In this document: in pieces, positions 26,837-40,319 of the stretch
How the letters are laid out: each line of letters opens with the position of its first letter
Position numbering within the stretch: position 1 is the first letter of the stretch
DNA from: Streptomyces exfoliatus
Lineage (GTDB): Bacteria; Actinomycetota; Actinomycetes; Streptomycetales; Streptomycetaceae
Assembly (NCBI RefSeq): GCF_000725545.1
Contig: NZ_JNZP01000012.1
Span: 62,001 to 126,000, forward strand
Length of the DNA: 64,000 nt
Direction: 5' to 3'
Made by a program: the position numbers and the translations under genes
The notes under the pieces: generated by a model
Database searches by the model: none
What the model saw: only the letters and a program-made list of their open reading frames with translations
Told to the model about the DNA's origin: nothing

Positions 26837-27949
26837 TCACCGGGCGGCCGTCGTGATCTGGGCGCACCTCCGCACCACCTCGCCGAGGCTGAGCCCCTCC
26901 GCCAGCAGGGCGCGCTGGCGGTCCGCCCCTCCGCCGCGGGTCAGATGGGTGGCGATTCCCCGCCGCACGTCGTCGAGGTCCCCGGAATCCCGCAGCGCCT
27001 CCTCGGTGTGCCGGACGAGGGCGTCGAACGCCGCTTCGGGGGTGGTCTCCCGCAGGGTGACCGGGTGGACGAGCGGCCCGCGGAGGCCTGACCGGGCGGC
27101 GCGCCAGGAGGCCAGCCGCAGGAGGCCGGCGGAGACGCGGGGCGGTGTCCCGCCGTTCCGCCAGGCGCGGGCGGCGGTCTCCACGAGGCCGCGGGCGAGG
27201 GTGGCGACGAGCACGGTCGTATCCGGTTCGAGGCAGACGTCGGCGACCCGGATCTCGACCGTCGGATAGCTGGAGGACAGACGGGCGTCGAAGTAGATCA
27301 TCCCGGGGTCGCGCAGGACGCCGGTGGCCAGCATGGCCTCCACCTGTTCGTGGTACCGCTCCGCGCTGCCGAACAGCTCGTAGGGGCCCGCGGAGGGCCA
27401 CCGGTTCCACACCCGGCTGCGGTAGCTGCTGTAGCCGCTGTCCTGCCCCTGCCAGAACGGCGAGTTCCCGCTGAGCGCGCTCAGGAGGTACAGCCAGGGA
27501 CGGATCCGGTCGAGGACGGCGACGCCCTCGTCGTCGGATTCCACGGCCACGTGGACGTGGCACCCGCACGTGAGCTGTTCCCGGGTGGTGAGGGCGAACT
27601 GCTCGGCCATCCACCGGTACCTGACGCCCAGGTGGCGGGACGGCTCCACGGGGAGCGGCGAGGTGGCGAGGGCGGCCACGAGCGCTCCGGCCTCACGGGC
27701 GTACCGCTGCGCCTCGCCCCGCCAGCGGACGATCTCCTGCCGGAGTTCGCCCATGTCCGTCATCGGCCGGGTGGCGAACTCCAGCTGCTCCTGGTGCAGC
27801 TCCTTCTCGAATACCTCCCCCGCCTCGTCCCCGCGCAGCGCCGCCGAGGCCAGTACCGCCGACGACACGGCGATGGGTTCGCCCGTCCGGGCGTCGACGA
27901 GTATGAGCTCCTCCTCGACTCCTACCGTGCGGACTCCTGGCATGCGCAT
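26837..27949 (-). CDS. YbdK-type carboxylate-amine ligase (glutamate-cysteine ligase 2 family)
   Basis: A 370-residue GCS2-family enzyme. It starts with VGVEEELILVDARTGEP, which carries the acidic metal ligands, and includes EKELHQEQLEFATRP, CGCHVHVAVESDDEGVAVLD, SGYSSYRSRVWNRWP and PTVEIRVADVCLEPD. These match the YbdK class, which shows weak glutamate-cysteine ligase activity in E. coli. Its physiological product in mycothiol-producing actinobacteria is uncertain. The start at 27949 has AGGAGC upstream. Length is normal for the family. It is divergent from the TOPRIM gene. Confidence 0.88.
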   Translation of the reverse strand: MRMPGVRTVGVEEELILVDARTGEPIAVSSAVLASAALRGDEAGEVFEKELHQEQLEFATRPMTDMGELRQEIVRWRGEAQRYAREAGALVAALATSPLPVEPSRHLGVRYRWMAEQFALTTREQLTCGCHVHVAVESDDEGVAVLDRIRPWLYLLSALSGNSPFWQGQDSGYSSYRSRVWNRWPSAGPYELFGSAERYHEQVEAMLATGVLRDPGMIYFDARLSSSYPTVEIRVADVCLEPDTTVLVATLARGLVETAARAWRNGGTPPRVSAGLLRLASWRAARSGLRGPLVHPVTLRETTPEAAFDALVRHTEEALRDSGDLDDVRRGIATHLTRGGGADRQRALLAEGLSLGEVVRRCAQITTAAR

Positions 27950-28137
27950 GGACGCTCCTGTTCGACAGCGGGTGCCCCGCCCCGCCGTTGGGCCCACCGG
28001 GGGGCCGCGCGCGGGACGGGACAGGGACGTCACGCGTCTGCCCACTTCCGCGCGCGTGACGCGTCCCGCCCGGACGTCGGCGGCTGGTCCCCGGATATTC
28101 CGTGGTGGTGCGGTCCGAGGACGTGGAGACTCGCCCC

Positions 28138-28755
28138 ATGGTGGACATGTGGGCGTTCCGGGACGCGGTCGACCGCTGGGCGGCCGGCGGCCCCGGCGGT
28201 CCGGCGGACGAGTCGGCGGTGCGGCTGGGGCTGCGGACGGCGGTGCTCCTGGAGGGGCGCAGTGACCTCGCGGCCGTCGAGGCCCTGGCGTCGCTGCGCG
28301 GCCGGGACCTCGCCGCCGAGGGCGTGAGCGTGCTGTCCCTGGGCGGGGCGATGAGCGTGGGGCGCTACGCCGATCTGCTCGGGCCGTCCGGTCTCGGTCT
28401 GCGCCTGACAGGGCTGTGCGACGAGCGCGAGCAGCGCTACTACGACCGTGCGCTGCGCCGGGCCGGGGCGTCGTCCGGTGGGTTCTTCGTGTGCGTGGCG
28501 GACCTGGAGGACGAGCTCATCCGCGCGCTGGGCACGGCGCGGGTCGAGGAGATCATCCGGGCGGAGGGAGACCTGCGTGCCTGGCAGACCTTCCTGCGCC
28601 AGCCCGCACAGCACGATCGCCCCCGGCACCAGCAGCTGCGTCGCTTCCTGGGCACGAAGAAGGGCCGCAAGATCCGCTACGGCCTGCTGCTGGTGGAGGC
28701 TCTCGCCCCCGGGCAGGTGCCGGCGCCGCTGGACGAACTCTTCGCGAGCCTGTGA
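28138..28755 (+). CDS. stand-alone TOPRIM-domain protein (OLD-nuclease-like)
   Basis: About 205 residues. The TOPRIM elements are visible: VLLEGRSDLAAVEALA with the catalytic Glu, VLSLGGAMSVGRY, GLCDEREQRYY with the Asp, and FVCVADLEDELIRALG. This is the arrangement found in the C-terminal half of OLD-family nucleases, but there is no ABC-type ATPase domain here or next door. The last third (RFLGTKKGRKIRYGLLLVEAL) is basic and may bind nucleic acid. I chose ATG 28138 because GGAGA lies 9 bp upstream; GTG 28102 is an alternative. It is monocistronic. It could be a nuclease or a defence- or repair-related protein; this is inference from the fold. Confidence 0.72.
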   Translation: MVDMWAFRDAVDRWAAGGPGGPADESAVRLGLRTAVLLEGRSDLAAVEALASLRGRDLAAEGVSVLSLGGAMSVGRYADLLGPSGLGLRLTGLCDEREQRYYDRALRRAGASSGGFFVCVADLEDELIRALGTARVEEIIRAEGDLRAWQTFLRQPAQHDRPRHQQLRRFLGTKKGRKIRYGLLLVEALAPGQVPAPLDELFASL

Positions 28756-28891
28756 CACCGCCTCAGGTGGGCGCGGCGGCCACGCCGAGCCGCCGATCCA
28801 CACTCCCCGGCCCCTCCCTCGCCCACTCCCTTCCCTCCGATCCGACCAGTCGGTATGTTGCTCGCGACCGCTGAGCATCCCGGAGGACGTC

Positions 28892-30058
28892 ATGCCCGAG
28901 CCCGAGGCCGTGATCGACGGCCACTGCGACCCTCGCTTCACCGCCGTACGGGAGGCCTTCGAGGCCAACTTCCGTACCCGCGCGGAGCTGGGGGCCGCCG
29001 TCACCGTCGAACTGCACGGCGAGACCGTGGTCGACCTGTGGGGCGGCTGGGCGGACGCCGCCCGTACGCGCCGGTGGGAGCGCGACACCGTGGTCAACGT
29101 CTGGTCCACGACCAAGGGCGTCACCGCCCTCTGCGCGCACCTGCTCGCGGACCGCGGTCTGCTCGACCTGGACGCGCCGGTCGCCTCGTACTGGCCGGAG
29201 TTCGCCGCGGCGGGCAAGGAGGCGCTGCCCGTACGTCATCTGCTCTCCCACCGGGCGGGCCTCGCCGGCCTGCGTGAGCCGCTCTCGCTCGCGGAGTTCT
29301 ACGACTGGGAGGTGACGACCGCCCGGCTCGCGGCGACGGAGCCGTGGTGGGAGCCCGGCACCCGCTCGGGCTACCACGCCATGACGTACGGCTTCCTGGT
29401 CGGCGAGGTGATCCGGCGCATCACGGGACGGCTGCCCGGCGCCTTCCTCCGCGACGAGATCACCGGCCCCCTCGGCATCGACTTCTCCATCGGGCTTCCG
29501 GAGAAGGAGGCGGGCCGGGCGGCGGAACTCGTCCACCCCCGCGACTCCTCGACGAGTGCGCGGGCCGCGGCCTTCGCCCAGCTGGAGCCCGCGGCGCAGG
29601 CCGCCCTGGCCAATCCGCTGGTGGGTGCGACGCAGGCCAACAGCCCCGAGTGGCGCGCGGCCGAGCTGCCGGCGGCCAACGGTCACGGGACGGCGCGCGC
29701 GGTCGCCCGGCTGTACGGCGTCTTCGCCGGGCGCGGGCGGTCGGGCGAGCACCGGATGCTGTCCGAGGCGGCCGTCGAACGGGCCCGCGAGGGGCAGGGG
29801 GCCGGCCGGGACCTGGTCCTGGGCGCGGGTTTCGCCCACGACACCGAATGCGCCCTCGGCCTCTGGCTCAGCGGCCCCCATGCCTCGTACGGCCCGAATC
29901 CGCGCGCCTTCGGTCACGACGGCTTCGGCGGTTCCTGCGGCCTCGCGGACCCGGAGTCGGGCCTCTCCCTGGGGTACGTGATGAACCGGATGGGTCACGG
30001 CATCGCGGACGATCCCCGCAAGATGACTCTCGTCGACGCCGTGTACGCGGCGCTCTGA
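28892..30058 (+). CDS. serine hydrolase, beta-lactamase/EstB type
   Basis: A 388-residue class C beta-lactamase-fold esterase. Ser72-Thr-Thr-Lys75 is the SxxK nucleophile motif, GYHAMTYG supplies the Tyr of the YxN-type motif, and HDGFGG near 345 replaces the KTG box. The motif pattern and lack of a signal peptide indicate a cytoplasmic esterase or lipase (EstB/LAE-like) rather than a true beta-lactamase. GGAGG precedes the ATG at the expected distance. It is followed by ~500 bp of structured non-coding DNA. Confidence 0.87.
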   Translation: MPEPEAVIDGHCDPRFTAVREAFEANFRTRAELGAAVTVELHGETVVDLWGGWADAARTRRWERDTVVNVWSTTKGVTALCAHLLADRGLLDLDAPVASYWPEFAAAGKEALPVRHLLSHRAGLAGLREPLSLAEFYDWEVTTARLAATEPWWEPGTRSGYHAMTYGFLVGEVIRRITGRLPGAFLRDEITGPLGIDFSIGLPEKEAGRAAELVHPRDSSTSARAAAFAQLEPAAQAALANPLVGATQANSPEWRAAELPAANGHGTARAVARLYGVFAGRGRSGEHRMLSEAAVERAREGQGAGRDLVLGAGFAHDTECALGLWLSGPHASYGPNPRAFGHDGFGGSCGLADPESGLSLGYVMNRMGHGIADDPRKMTLVDAVYAAL

Positions 30059-30568
30059 CCGACGGGAACCGGACACCCGGCCGACAGGGACGGAGGGCAC
30101 GATTCCGGCATTGAGGGGGTGCCCCCGCTTCCGCCGCCGCATCCGGAGGACCTCGCCTCCGGTCACGGCAGGGGCACCCTCCCCCCTGGGACCGAGCGCC
30201 GGAACTGTGCGCCCGCTACTCCCCCGAGAGGGCTTCGGGGTTCCGTCCGCCGGGTCGCCCGCCAGCGCCGCAACGCCCCTGAAAGGGCGTCAGCAAATTC
30301 CCGTAAGCGTTTGCGCGAGGCCGTCCCGTCGCACCGGACACGCCCTGTGCGACGAGAGCGATCCGCACCCCGCCGACGACAGGCCATCTGAACGCGCGTA
30401 GAGCGGCCGAAAGGCGTTCTTGCCGCGGAGGTCACCTGGATCCGAGGATTCCCCCTGTCGGGTTTGACAGGTCCATGGCGGACTACCCCTCCGCCCCGGA
30501 CCCGTCCACTCCGCACCGAAGGGATCGCCCACCCAGCGATTCCCCCACTCCCCCACCGGAGGATCCCA
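30059..30568. other. 510-bp non-coding region with nested inverted repeats and a protease promoter
   Basis: No gene is supported here. At 30113-30186 an imperfect outer repeat (GGGGTGCCC / GGGGCACCC) encloses a perfect 7-bp stem, CCGGAGG / CCTCCGG (30143-30162), and probably terminates the esterase transcript. Further right are smaller stems: ACGCCC / GGGCGT near 30270-30288, GTCGCAC / GTGCGAC near 30327-30352, and GAACGC / GCGTTC near 30391-30418. A TTGACA hexamer at 30464-30469 is a candidate -35 element for the secreted protease, ~100 bp before its GTG. Confidence 0.5.
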
Positions 30569-31486
30569 GTGAAGCTCAAGCGTCTGTCCCCCCTCGGCGG
30601 CGCGGCCAAGGGCGCACGGCTCGTCGCCGTGGCGTCCGCGCTGCTCGCCGCCTCAGCGCTTGCCGTCCCCAGCTCGTCCGCGGCCACCGCGGCGGACGGC
30701 CGGGCCACCACCGCCCAACTCGCCGCCGCCGACCAGGCCGTCCGCGGAGCCGACGTGCCCGGCACCGCGTGGTACACCGACCAGGCGACCGGGAAGATCG
30801 TCCTCACCGCCGACTCCACCGTCTCCGCCGCCGAGATCGCCAAGATCAAGAAGGCCGCCGGCGACCGCGCCTCCTCCCTGGAGATCAAGCGCACGCCCGG
30901 CACGTTCAACAAGCTCATCGCGGGCGGCCAGGCCATCTACGCGGGCGGCGGACGCTGCTCGCTCGGCTTCAACGTCCGCAGCGGCACGACCTACTACGCC
31001 CTGACCGCGGGTCACTGCACCAACATCGGCAGCACCTGGTACACCAACTCGGCCAACACCACGGTGCTCGGCACCCGCGCCGGTACCAGCTTCCCGACCA
31101 ACGACTACGGCATCATCCGCCACTCCAACGCCTCGGCGGCGGACGGCCGGGTCTACCTCTACAACGGCAGCTACCGCGACATCACCGGCGCGGCCAACGC
31201 CTCCGTGGGCCAGTCCGTTCAGCGCAGCGGCAGCACCACCGGTCTGCGGAGCGGGACGGTCACCGGGCTCAACGCGACCGTCAACTACGGCAATGGCGAC
31301 ATCGTCTACGGCATGATCCAGACCAACGTCTGCGCCGAGCCGGGCGACAGCGGCGGCGCGCTCTTCTCCGGCACCACCGCGCTCGGCCTCACCTCCGGCG
31401 GCAGCGGCAACTGCTCCAGCGGCGGGACCACGTTCTTCCAGCCGGTGACGGAGGCCCTGAGCGCGTACGGCGTCAGCGTCTTCTAG
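30569..31486 (+). CDS. secreted streptogrisin-type serine protease (S1, alpha-lytic family)
   Basis: A 305-residue preproprotease. A basic signal peptide with a long hydrophobic core ([22 protein letters not shown]) is followed by an alpha-lytic-protease-type propeptide to about residue 116. The mature chymotrypsin fold carries His149 (TAGHC), Asp179 (NDYGII) and Ser261 (EPGDSGGAL), with the cysteines expected of streptogrisins A/B/D. The start is GTG 30569, with GGAGG in front. It is exported and self-activated by removal of the propeptide that guides folding. The size and short propeptide match the single-domain streptogrisin B group. It sits alone and ends in a convergent terminator. Confidence 0.93.
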   Translation: MKLKRLSPLGGAAKGARLVAVASALLAASALAVPSSSAATAADGRATTAQLAAADQAVRGADVPGTAWYTDQATGKIVLTADSTVSAAEIAKIKKAAGDRASSLEIKRTPGTFNKLIAGGQAIYAGGGRCSLGFNVRSGTTYYALTAGHCTNIGSTWYTNSANTTVLGTRAGTSFPTNDYGIIRHSNASAADGRVYLYNGSYRDITGAANASVGQSVQRSGSTTGLRSGTVTGLNATVNYGNGDIVYGMIQTNVCAEPGDSGGALFSGTTALGLTSGGSGNCSSGGTTFFQPVTEALSAYGVSVF

Positions 31487-31556
31487 CCCTTCCGGTTCCA
31501 GTCCTTCCGGTTTCGGCTCTTCGGCCGGAACCACGGACACACTGGAGCCACAGACA

Positions 31557-31588
31557 GGCCGGCGGTCCTCCTCGGGGGGCCGCCGGCC
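31557..31588. terminator. bidirectional terminator between the protease and SDR genes
   Basis: A perfect 9-bp stem, GGCCGGCGG / CCGCCGGCC, with a 14-nt loop between two convergent genes. Confidence 0.75.
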
Positions 31589-31608
31589 CCGTCGTCGCAA
31601 GCGGTACG

Positions 31609-32460
31609 TCAGGCCGTCCCTCCGACGCCGGCGCCGACGAGCCTGTCCGTCAGCTCCATGAGCCGCCTGCGGGCCTCCGCGTCGTAGGCCTGGTCGTGCG
31701 CGCGGGCGTCCGTGAACCGGTCGAAGTACCGGCCGGTGGTTCCCGCCAGGTCGGGGTCCGTCACCAGTCGCACGGTCGGCCGCACCCCCTCCTCGATCGC
31801 GACGACCGGGGTGAGCCCGTACTCGCGCACTCCGCGGGTGTCCATCAGATGGGCGGGATGGAGGGTGTTGACGGTGACTCCCGTGCCTTCGAGTTCGGCC
31901 GCCAGCTCGAAAGTCGTCATGATCATCGCCAGCTTGCTGCGACAGTACGCCCGCAGCCCCTCGTACCCCTCCTCCAGCATGACGTCGTCGAAGTCGATGC
32001 GCTCCTGCCCGATGGAGGCCACGTTGACGACGCGGGCGGGCGCCGAGGCCGTGAGCAGCGGCAGGAGCGCCCGGGTCAGGAGGTAGGGCGCCAAGTGGTT
32101 CACGGCGAAGCGCAGTTCGTACCCTTGGGCACTCCGTTCCCGCCGGAGCGGTTCGGCGCCCCCGCCGGCCACCGCGTTGTTCACGAGCGCGTCGAGCCGG
32201 GGCTCGGTCGCGCGCAGCCGGTCGGCCATCGCGCGGACCTGGTCCAGGTCGCCGAGGTCGGCGAGGAACGTCCTGACCTCGGTGTGCGGGGCCCGTGCCC
32301 GTACCTCCTCCGCGGTCGCTCCGAGGCGGTCGGGGTCCCTGCCGTGCAGCAGGACGGTGCAGCCGCGTGCGGCGAGGTCCAGCGCGATTCCTCGCCCCAG
32401 TCCCTGGGTCGCGCCGGTGATCAGGACGGTGTGTGCCGTACGTGCGTTCATGTCGGCCAT
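31609..32460 (-). CDS. short-chain dehydrogenase/reductase
   Basis: A 283-residue classical-fold SDR. TGATQGLGRGIA near the N-terminus is the TGxxxGxG NAD(P)-binding motif, LDALVNNAV stabilises the beta4 strand, NVASIG carries the catalytic Ser, and YCRSK is the YxxxK motif. It is cytoplasmic. The C-terminus (RYFDRF...) resembles the retinol-dehydrogenase-like SDRs common in actinobacteria. The substrate is unknown. The start could be ATG 32460 or ATG 32451 (AGGATGG lies in front of the latter). It is monocistronic. Confidence 0.87.
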   Translation of the reverse strand: MADMNARTAHTVLITGATQGLGRGIALDLAARGCTVLLHGRDPDRLGATAEEVRARAPHTEVRTFLADLGDLDQVRAMADRLRATEPRLDALVNNAVAGGGAEPLRRERSAQGYELRFAVNHLAPYLLTRALLPLLTASAPARVVNVASIGQERIDFDDVMLEEGYEGLRAYCRSKLAMIMTTFELAAELEGTGVTVNTLHPAHLMDTRGVREYGLTPVVAIEEGVRPTVRLVTDPDLAGTTGRYFDRFTDARAHDQAYDAEARRRLMELTDRLVGAGVGGTA

Positions 32461-32561
32461 CCTGGCCGGGTCGCCGGCCCGCTGGGGAGCGGGAAGTGGT
32501 CCTGGTGTTGACACCACCAGGCACCATCAGGCGTCACCAGGCACCACCGGGACCGACGGGT

Positions 32562-34040
32562 TCAGTCGACCGGCCAGGTGTGGGCCGGAGCGTTCAGGTG
32601 CATGTACTCGATGTACTGCCGGGTCATCCGACGCAGGGCCTGGTGCCGGTCCGCGTGGACGACGTCGTGCAGGTGGTGGAACATCTCGGACTGCCACACC
32701 GCGCCGTTGCGGCCGCTGACGCACCGCTGCTCGACGACCCCGAGCAGCGGCTCCCGCCGGGTCGCGTCCAGGCCCATCCGTTCGAGACCGCGGTCCGCCA
32801 GGGGCAGCAGGCGCCGCAGCACCAGTTCGGTCACCGGGACTTCGCCCATGCCCGGCCAGTACAGATGCGCGTCGATGCCGTGCCGTGCGGCGGTGTGCAG
32901 GTTCTCCTCCGCCGCGGCGAACGACATGCGGGACCAGACGGGCCGGTCCTCGTCGACCAGGGCGCGGACGAGTCCGTAGTAGAAGGCACCGTTCGCGAGC
33001 ACGTCGGCCACCGTGGGCCCGGCGGGCAGCACCCGGTTCTCCACCCGCAGATGCGGTACGCCGTCGACGACGGCGTACACGGGGCGGTTCCAGCGGTACA
33101 CCGTCCCGTTGTGCAGGGTGAGTTCGGAGAGGCCGGGGACCCCGCCGGCAGCCAGCGTCTCCACCGGGTCCTCGTCGTCGCAGACGGGCAGCAGCGCGGG
33201 GAAGTAGCGCGCGTTCTCCTCGAAGAGGTCGAAGACGGACGTGATCCACCGCTCGCCGAACCACACCCGCGGCCGTACGCCCTGCACCTTGATCTCGTCC
33301 GGCCGGGTGTCGGTGGCCTGTTCGAACAGCGGGATGCGCGTCTCGCGCCACAGTTCCTTGCCGAACAGGAACGGGGAGTTCGCCGCCAGGGCCACCTGTA
33401 CCCCGGCGACGGCCTGCGCCGCGTTCCAGTAGTCGGCGAACTCCTCGGGTGCGACCTGCAGATGGAACTGGGTGCTGGTGCACGCCGCCTCCGGCGTGAT
33501 CGTCTCCGCGTAGGTCCGCAGTCTCTCCACGCCGTCCACCGCGATCAGCAGATCCTCTCCCCGTGCGGCGAAGATCTGTTCGTTCAGCAGGTGGTAGCGG
33601 GGGTTCTCGGAGAGCGACTCCGGACCCACGTCCTTCAGCTCAAGGGTCGGCAGGATCCCGATCATCACCAGGTGGGCGCCGATCGCCGCGGCCTTCTCCT
33701 CGGCGTGGTTGAGCGCGCCGCGGATCTCCTGCTCCCAGGAGTCGGGACCGCCCGCGGAGAGGAGCCTCGGCTCGACGTTGATCTCCAGGTTGAACCGGCC
33801 CAGCTCGGTGGACCAGGACGGATCGGCGATCGCCTCCAGGACGTCCGTGCTGCGCATGGCGGGCTCGGCGTCCGCGTCCACGAGGTTCAGTTCGATCTCC
33901 AGACCGACCTGGGGCCGCTCGAAGTCGAACCGGGACTCCCTCAGCATCCGCGCGAACACGTCGAGACACGTGCGTACCTTGTCGCGGAACCGGCGGCGGT
34001 CGTCACGGGTGAACTCCAGCGCCGGGACGTCACGTCCCAT
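32562..34040 (-). CDS. glutamate-cysteine ligase family protein (GCS2-like)
   Basis: A 492-residue member of the GCS2 superfamily, longer than the YbdK-type protein at 27 kb. Visible motifs are VGLEIELNLVDADAEP with the metal-binding Glu residues, LGRFNLEINVEP, STQFHLQVAPEEFADYWNAAQ, LAANSPFLFG and LRVENRVLPAGPT. The catalytic residues look intact. The family makes gamma-glutamyl peptides, but the product in mycothiol/ergothioneine-producing Streptomyces is not established. Ergothioneine EgtA is an alternative, but no egtBCD genes are nearby. The start at 34040 has GGAGG upstream. It is divergent from the DUF4139 pair. Confidence 0.85.
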   Translation of the reverse strand: MGRDVPALEFTRDDRRRFRDKVRTCLDVFARMLRESRFDFERPQVGLEIELNLVDADAEPAMRSTDVLEAIADPSWSTELGRFNLEINVEPRLLSAGGPDSWEQEIRGALNHAEEKAAAIGAHLVMIGILPTLELKDVGPESLSENPRYHLLNEQIFAARGEDLLIAVDGVERLRTYAETITPEAACTSTQFHLQVAPEEFADYWNAAQAVAGVQVALAANSPFLFGKELWRETRIPLFEQATDTRPDEIKVQGVRPRVWFGERWITSVFDLFEENARYFPALLPVCDDEDPVETLAAGGVPGLSELTLHNGTVYRWNRPVYAVVDGVPHLRVENRVLPAGPTVADVLANGAFYYGLVRALVDEDRPVWSRMSFAAAEENLHTAARHGIDAHLYWPGMGEVPVTELVLRRLLPLADRGLERMGLDATRREPLLGVVEQRCVSGRNGAVWQSEMFHHLHDVVHADRHQALRRMTRQYIEYMHLNAPAHTWPVD

Positions 34041-34266
34041 CGGTCCCTCCCGCAGCTCGTCGGCACGGACCCCTGCCTTCAGCGTCCCACTCCTGGGGCA
34101 CCTGAACCACCGAAGCGCTCACGCGTCCTGTTCCCGACTCGTATCCCGGCCCGTATCCCGCCCAGTACACCCGGCCCCGCACCCCGGACCTGCCGCCGCG
34201 CGGCCGCTCGGGCGTAGGCTTCGCCCGGCAAGGATCGGAAGGGCCGGCGGGGCGGGGGCGTAACGG

Positions 34267-36360
34267 ATGACGGCTGAGACGGCGCAGAGGTGGGGATCGA
34301 CCCTCGACGCGGTCGTGGTGTACGCGCGGGGCGCGGTCTGCCACCGGCTGGCACGCGGCGGTGTGCCGCAGGACGGCCGCGTGCGGGTGACGGGACTGCC
34401 CCGTTCCATCGATCCGGGCTCGCTGCGAGCCCGTGTCCTGAGCACCTCAGGGGTGCGGGTCACCGAGGCCCGGGTGGAGGCCGAGGCGGAGCCGCTCGCC
34501 GCCGCCGTCGGTGCCGACAACGTCGCCACCGACGTGCCGGACGCACGTGAGGTCCAGCGGCTGCGCGACGTGTGCGAGGCCGCACGGGGCCGCCGTGACC
34601 GGCAGCTGGGCCTGATCGCCGAGATCAGCGGGCTGCACCCGGTGCCGCCGCAGCGCAAGCGCGAGGACCCGCACCGCCGCACCCCGGTCGACGCCTGGCT
34701 CGCGCTCGCCGACTTCGTCGACGAGCGGCTGGACGTTCTGCACACGCGTCTCGTCGAACTGGAGGAGGAACTGCGTCTGGCGGAGCACGAGCTCTCCGTC
34801 GCCGCCGACAGGCTCGCCCGCGCCTCAACCGACGCGCCTTCGGCACACGTGGACACCACGGTCTCCGCCCTCCTGACCCTCACCGGCACCGCCGGCGCGG
34901 AGGTCGAGGTGGAGCTGGAGTACGGGGTACCGGGCGCCGTGTGGGTGCCCGCCTACCGTCTCACCCACCGTCAGGGCGACGACAGCGGGCGTCTGGTGCT
35001 GCGCGCCTCGGTCGCCCAGCGCACCGGCGAGGACTGGACCGGCGTACGCGTCGCCCTGGCCACCGCCGATCTCGACCGCCGCACCGATCTGCCGAGGCTC
35101 CGCTCGCTGAGGATCGGACGACGCCAGGCCGCCCCCGCGCCCTCCGGCTGGCGCGAGCCCCCGGCGGGGCTCGCCGACCTGTTCACCGGGTACGCGTCGG
35201 CCGGTCCCCGCCCCACACGCCCCGCACGCCCCGCTGCCCCGGGCGCCGCCGCCGGGGCCGTACCGGAGGGCGTCGCGTACGGCCAGGTTCCGCCACCGCC
35301 GTCGGCCGGCTACGGCGGGCCCCCGCCGCCTCCGCCGAGTTACGGCGCGCCGCCCCCGCCGACGGGCGTCGCACCGCGAGCCCCCGGCCGGCCGGGCTCC
35401 GCGGCCGGTGCCGCGCCGCGCGCGCGGGCGGCGGCGCCCGCCCCCATGGCCCCCGCCCCTCCCGGCTCCGCCGTGCCACCGCCCGCACCGGCGTCACCGC
35501 CGTCACCGCCTCCGGCAGCCTGTCCGCCGCGGCCGAGCGGCGCCGAACTCGACTACGGCTCCCTGGTCCTCAGCGGTCCGGACGAGCAGGCCGGCCGCAG
35601 GGGCCGGCTGTTCCCCGCGTCGTCCTTCGACGCGGTGGCGGCCGAGTACCGACGTCGCGCCGAGACGGTGGCCGCGCTGCCGCTCCCGGGGCACGCCGTG
35701 CGGCCCCGCGAGTCGGCGGGGTCCTTCGACCACCGCTTCGACGCCGCCGCCCGCGCCGACGTCCCCTCGGACGGCACCTGGCACACCGTCACCGTCGCCG
35801 AGATCCCGGTCGGTCTGCGCACCGAGTACCTCTGTGTGCCGTCCGTCGAGGAGACGGTGTACGCGACGCTCGTCCTCTCCAACGCCACCGACCAGGCCCT
35901 GCTCGCCGGCCCGGTGGAGGTCACCGTCGACGACGACTTCCTGCTGACCGCCGCGCTGCCCACACTCGCGCCCGGCGGCGTCCGCCGGGTGGGGCTCGGG
36001 CCCGCCGAAGGCCTCCGGGTCACCCGCCGCACGAACCTGCGCGAGTCGACCGCGGGACTGCGCAACCACATCACCGTGCTCGACCACCGGGTCCACGTCG
36101 AGCTGGCGAACCGCCTCGCGCGGCCCGCCACCGTCGAGGTCCACGAGCGGGTGCCCGTCGCCTCCGAACCCGACGTCCGCATCGAGGAGCGGTCGGACTG
36201 GACGGCACCCGCGGAGGGCGCGGGGGCCGAGCGGCACGCCCCGGGCACCCGCGTCTGGCGGGTGGAACTGCCCGCAGGCGGCACCGTCGCCCTCGACGGC
36301 GGCTACGAGATCCGCATCCCGGCCGGCAAAGCCCTGGTCGGCGGCAACCGCAGGAGCTGA
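34267..36360 (+). CDS. DUF4139/MuiA-like protein with Pro-rich insert
   Basis: A 697-residue protein. An N-terminal DUF4140-like strand region (TLDAVVVYARGAVCHR, VTGLPRSIDPGSLR) is followed by a helical segment (~95-190), then the DUF4139 beta-rich domain in two parts (VELEYGVPGAVWVPAYRLTHR, VAQRTGEDWTGVRVALATAD; ~450-690). Residues ~315-420 are a Pro/Ala/Gly-rich, probably disordered insert with repeats such as GYGGPPPPPPSYGAPPPP. There is no signal peptide or TM segment. Related proteins are annotated as mucoidy inhibitor A, but the molecular function is unknown. It is followed after 8 bp by a second member of the family; the two likely act together. Confidence 0.78.
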   Translation: MTAETAQRWGSTLDAVVVYARGAVCHRLARGGVPQDGRVRVTGLPRSIDPGSLRARVLSTSGVRVTEARVEAEAEPLAAAVGADNVATDVPDAREVQRLRDVCEAARGRRDRQLGLIAEISGLHPVPPQRKREDPHRRTPVDAWLALADFVDERLDVLHTRLVELEEELRLAEHELSVAADRLARASTDAPSAHVDTTVSALLTLTGTAGAEVEVELEYGVPGAVWVPAYRLTHRQGDDSGRLVLRASVAQRTGEDWTGVRVALATADLDRRTDLPRLRSLRIGRRQAAPAPSGWREPPAGLADLFTGYASAGPRPTRPARPAAPGAAAGAVPEGVAYGQVPPPPSAGYGGPPPPPPSYGAPPPPTGVAPRAPGRPGSAAGAAPRARAAAPAPMAPAPPGSAVPPPAPASPPSPPPAACPPRPSGAELDYGSLVLSGPDEQAGRRGRLFPASSFDAVAAEYRRRAETVAALPLPGHAVRPRESAGSFDHRFDAAARADVPSDGTWHTVTVAEIPVGLRTEYLCVPSVEETVYATLVLSNATDQALLAGPVEVTVDDDFLLTAALPTLAPGGVRRVGLGPAEGLRVTRRTNLRESTAGLRNHITVLDHRVHVELANRLARPATVEVHERVPVASEPDVRIEERSDWTAPAEGAGAERHAPGTRVWRVELPAGGTVALDGGYEIRIPAGKALVGGNRRS

Positions 36361-36368
36361 GACACACC

Positions 36369-40308
<3,940 letters not shown>

Positions 40309-40319
40309 GCCCGGCGTCC

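Noticed and set aside
28892..30058. Classical secreted beta-lactamase (resistance gene)
   Set aside because: It has no signal peptide and no KTG motif; the pattern fits an esterase of the same fold.
32562..34040. EgtA of ergothioneine biosynthesis
   Set aside because: egtB, egtC, egtD and egtE are absent from the neighbourhood, and sequence alone does not separate it from other GCS2 proteins.
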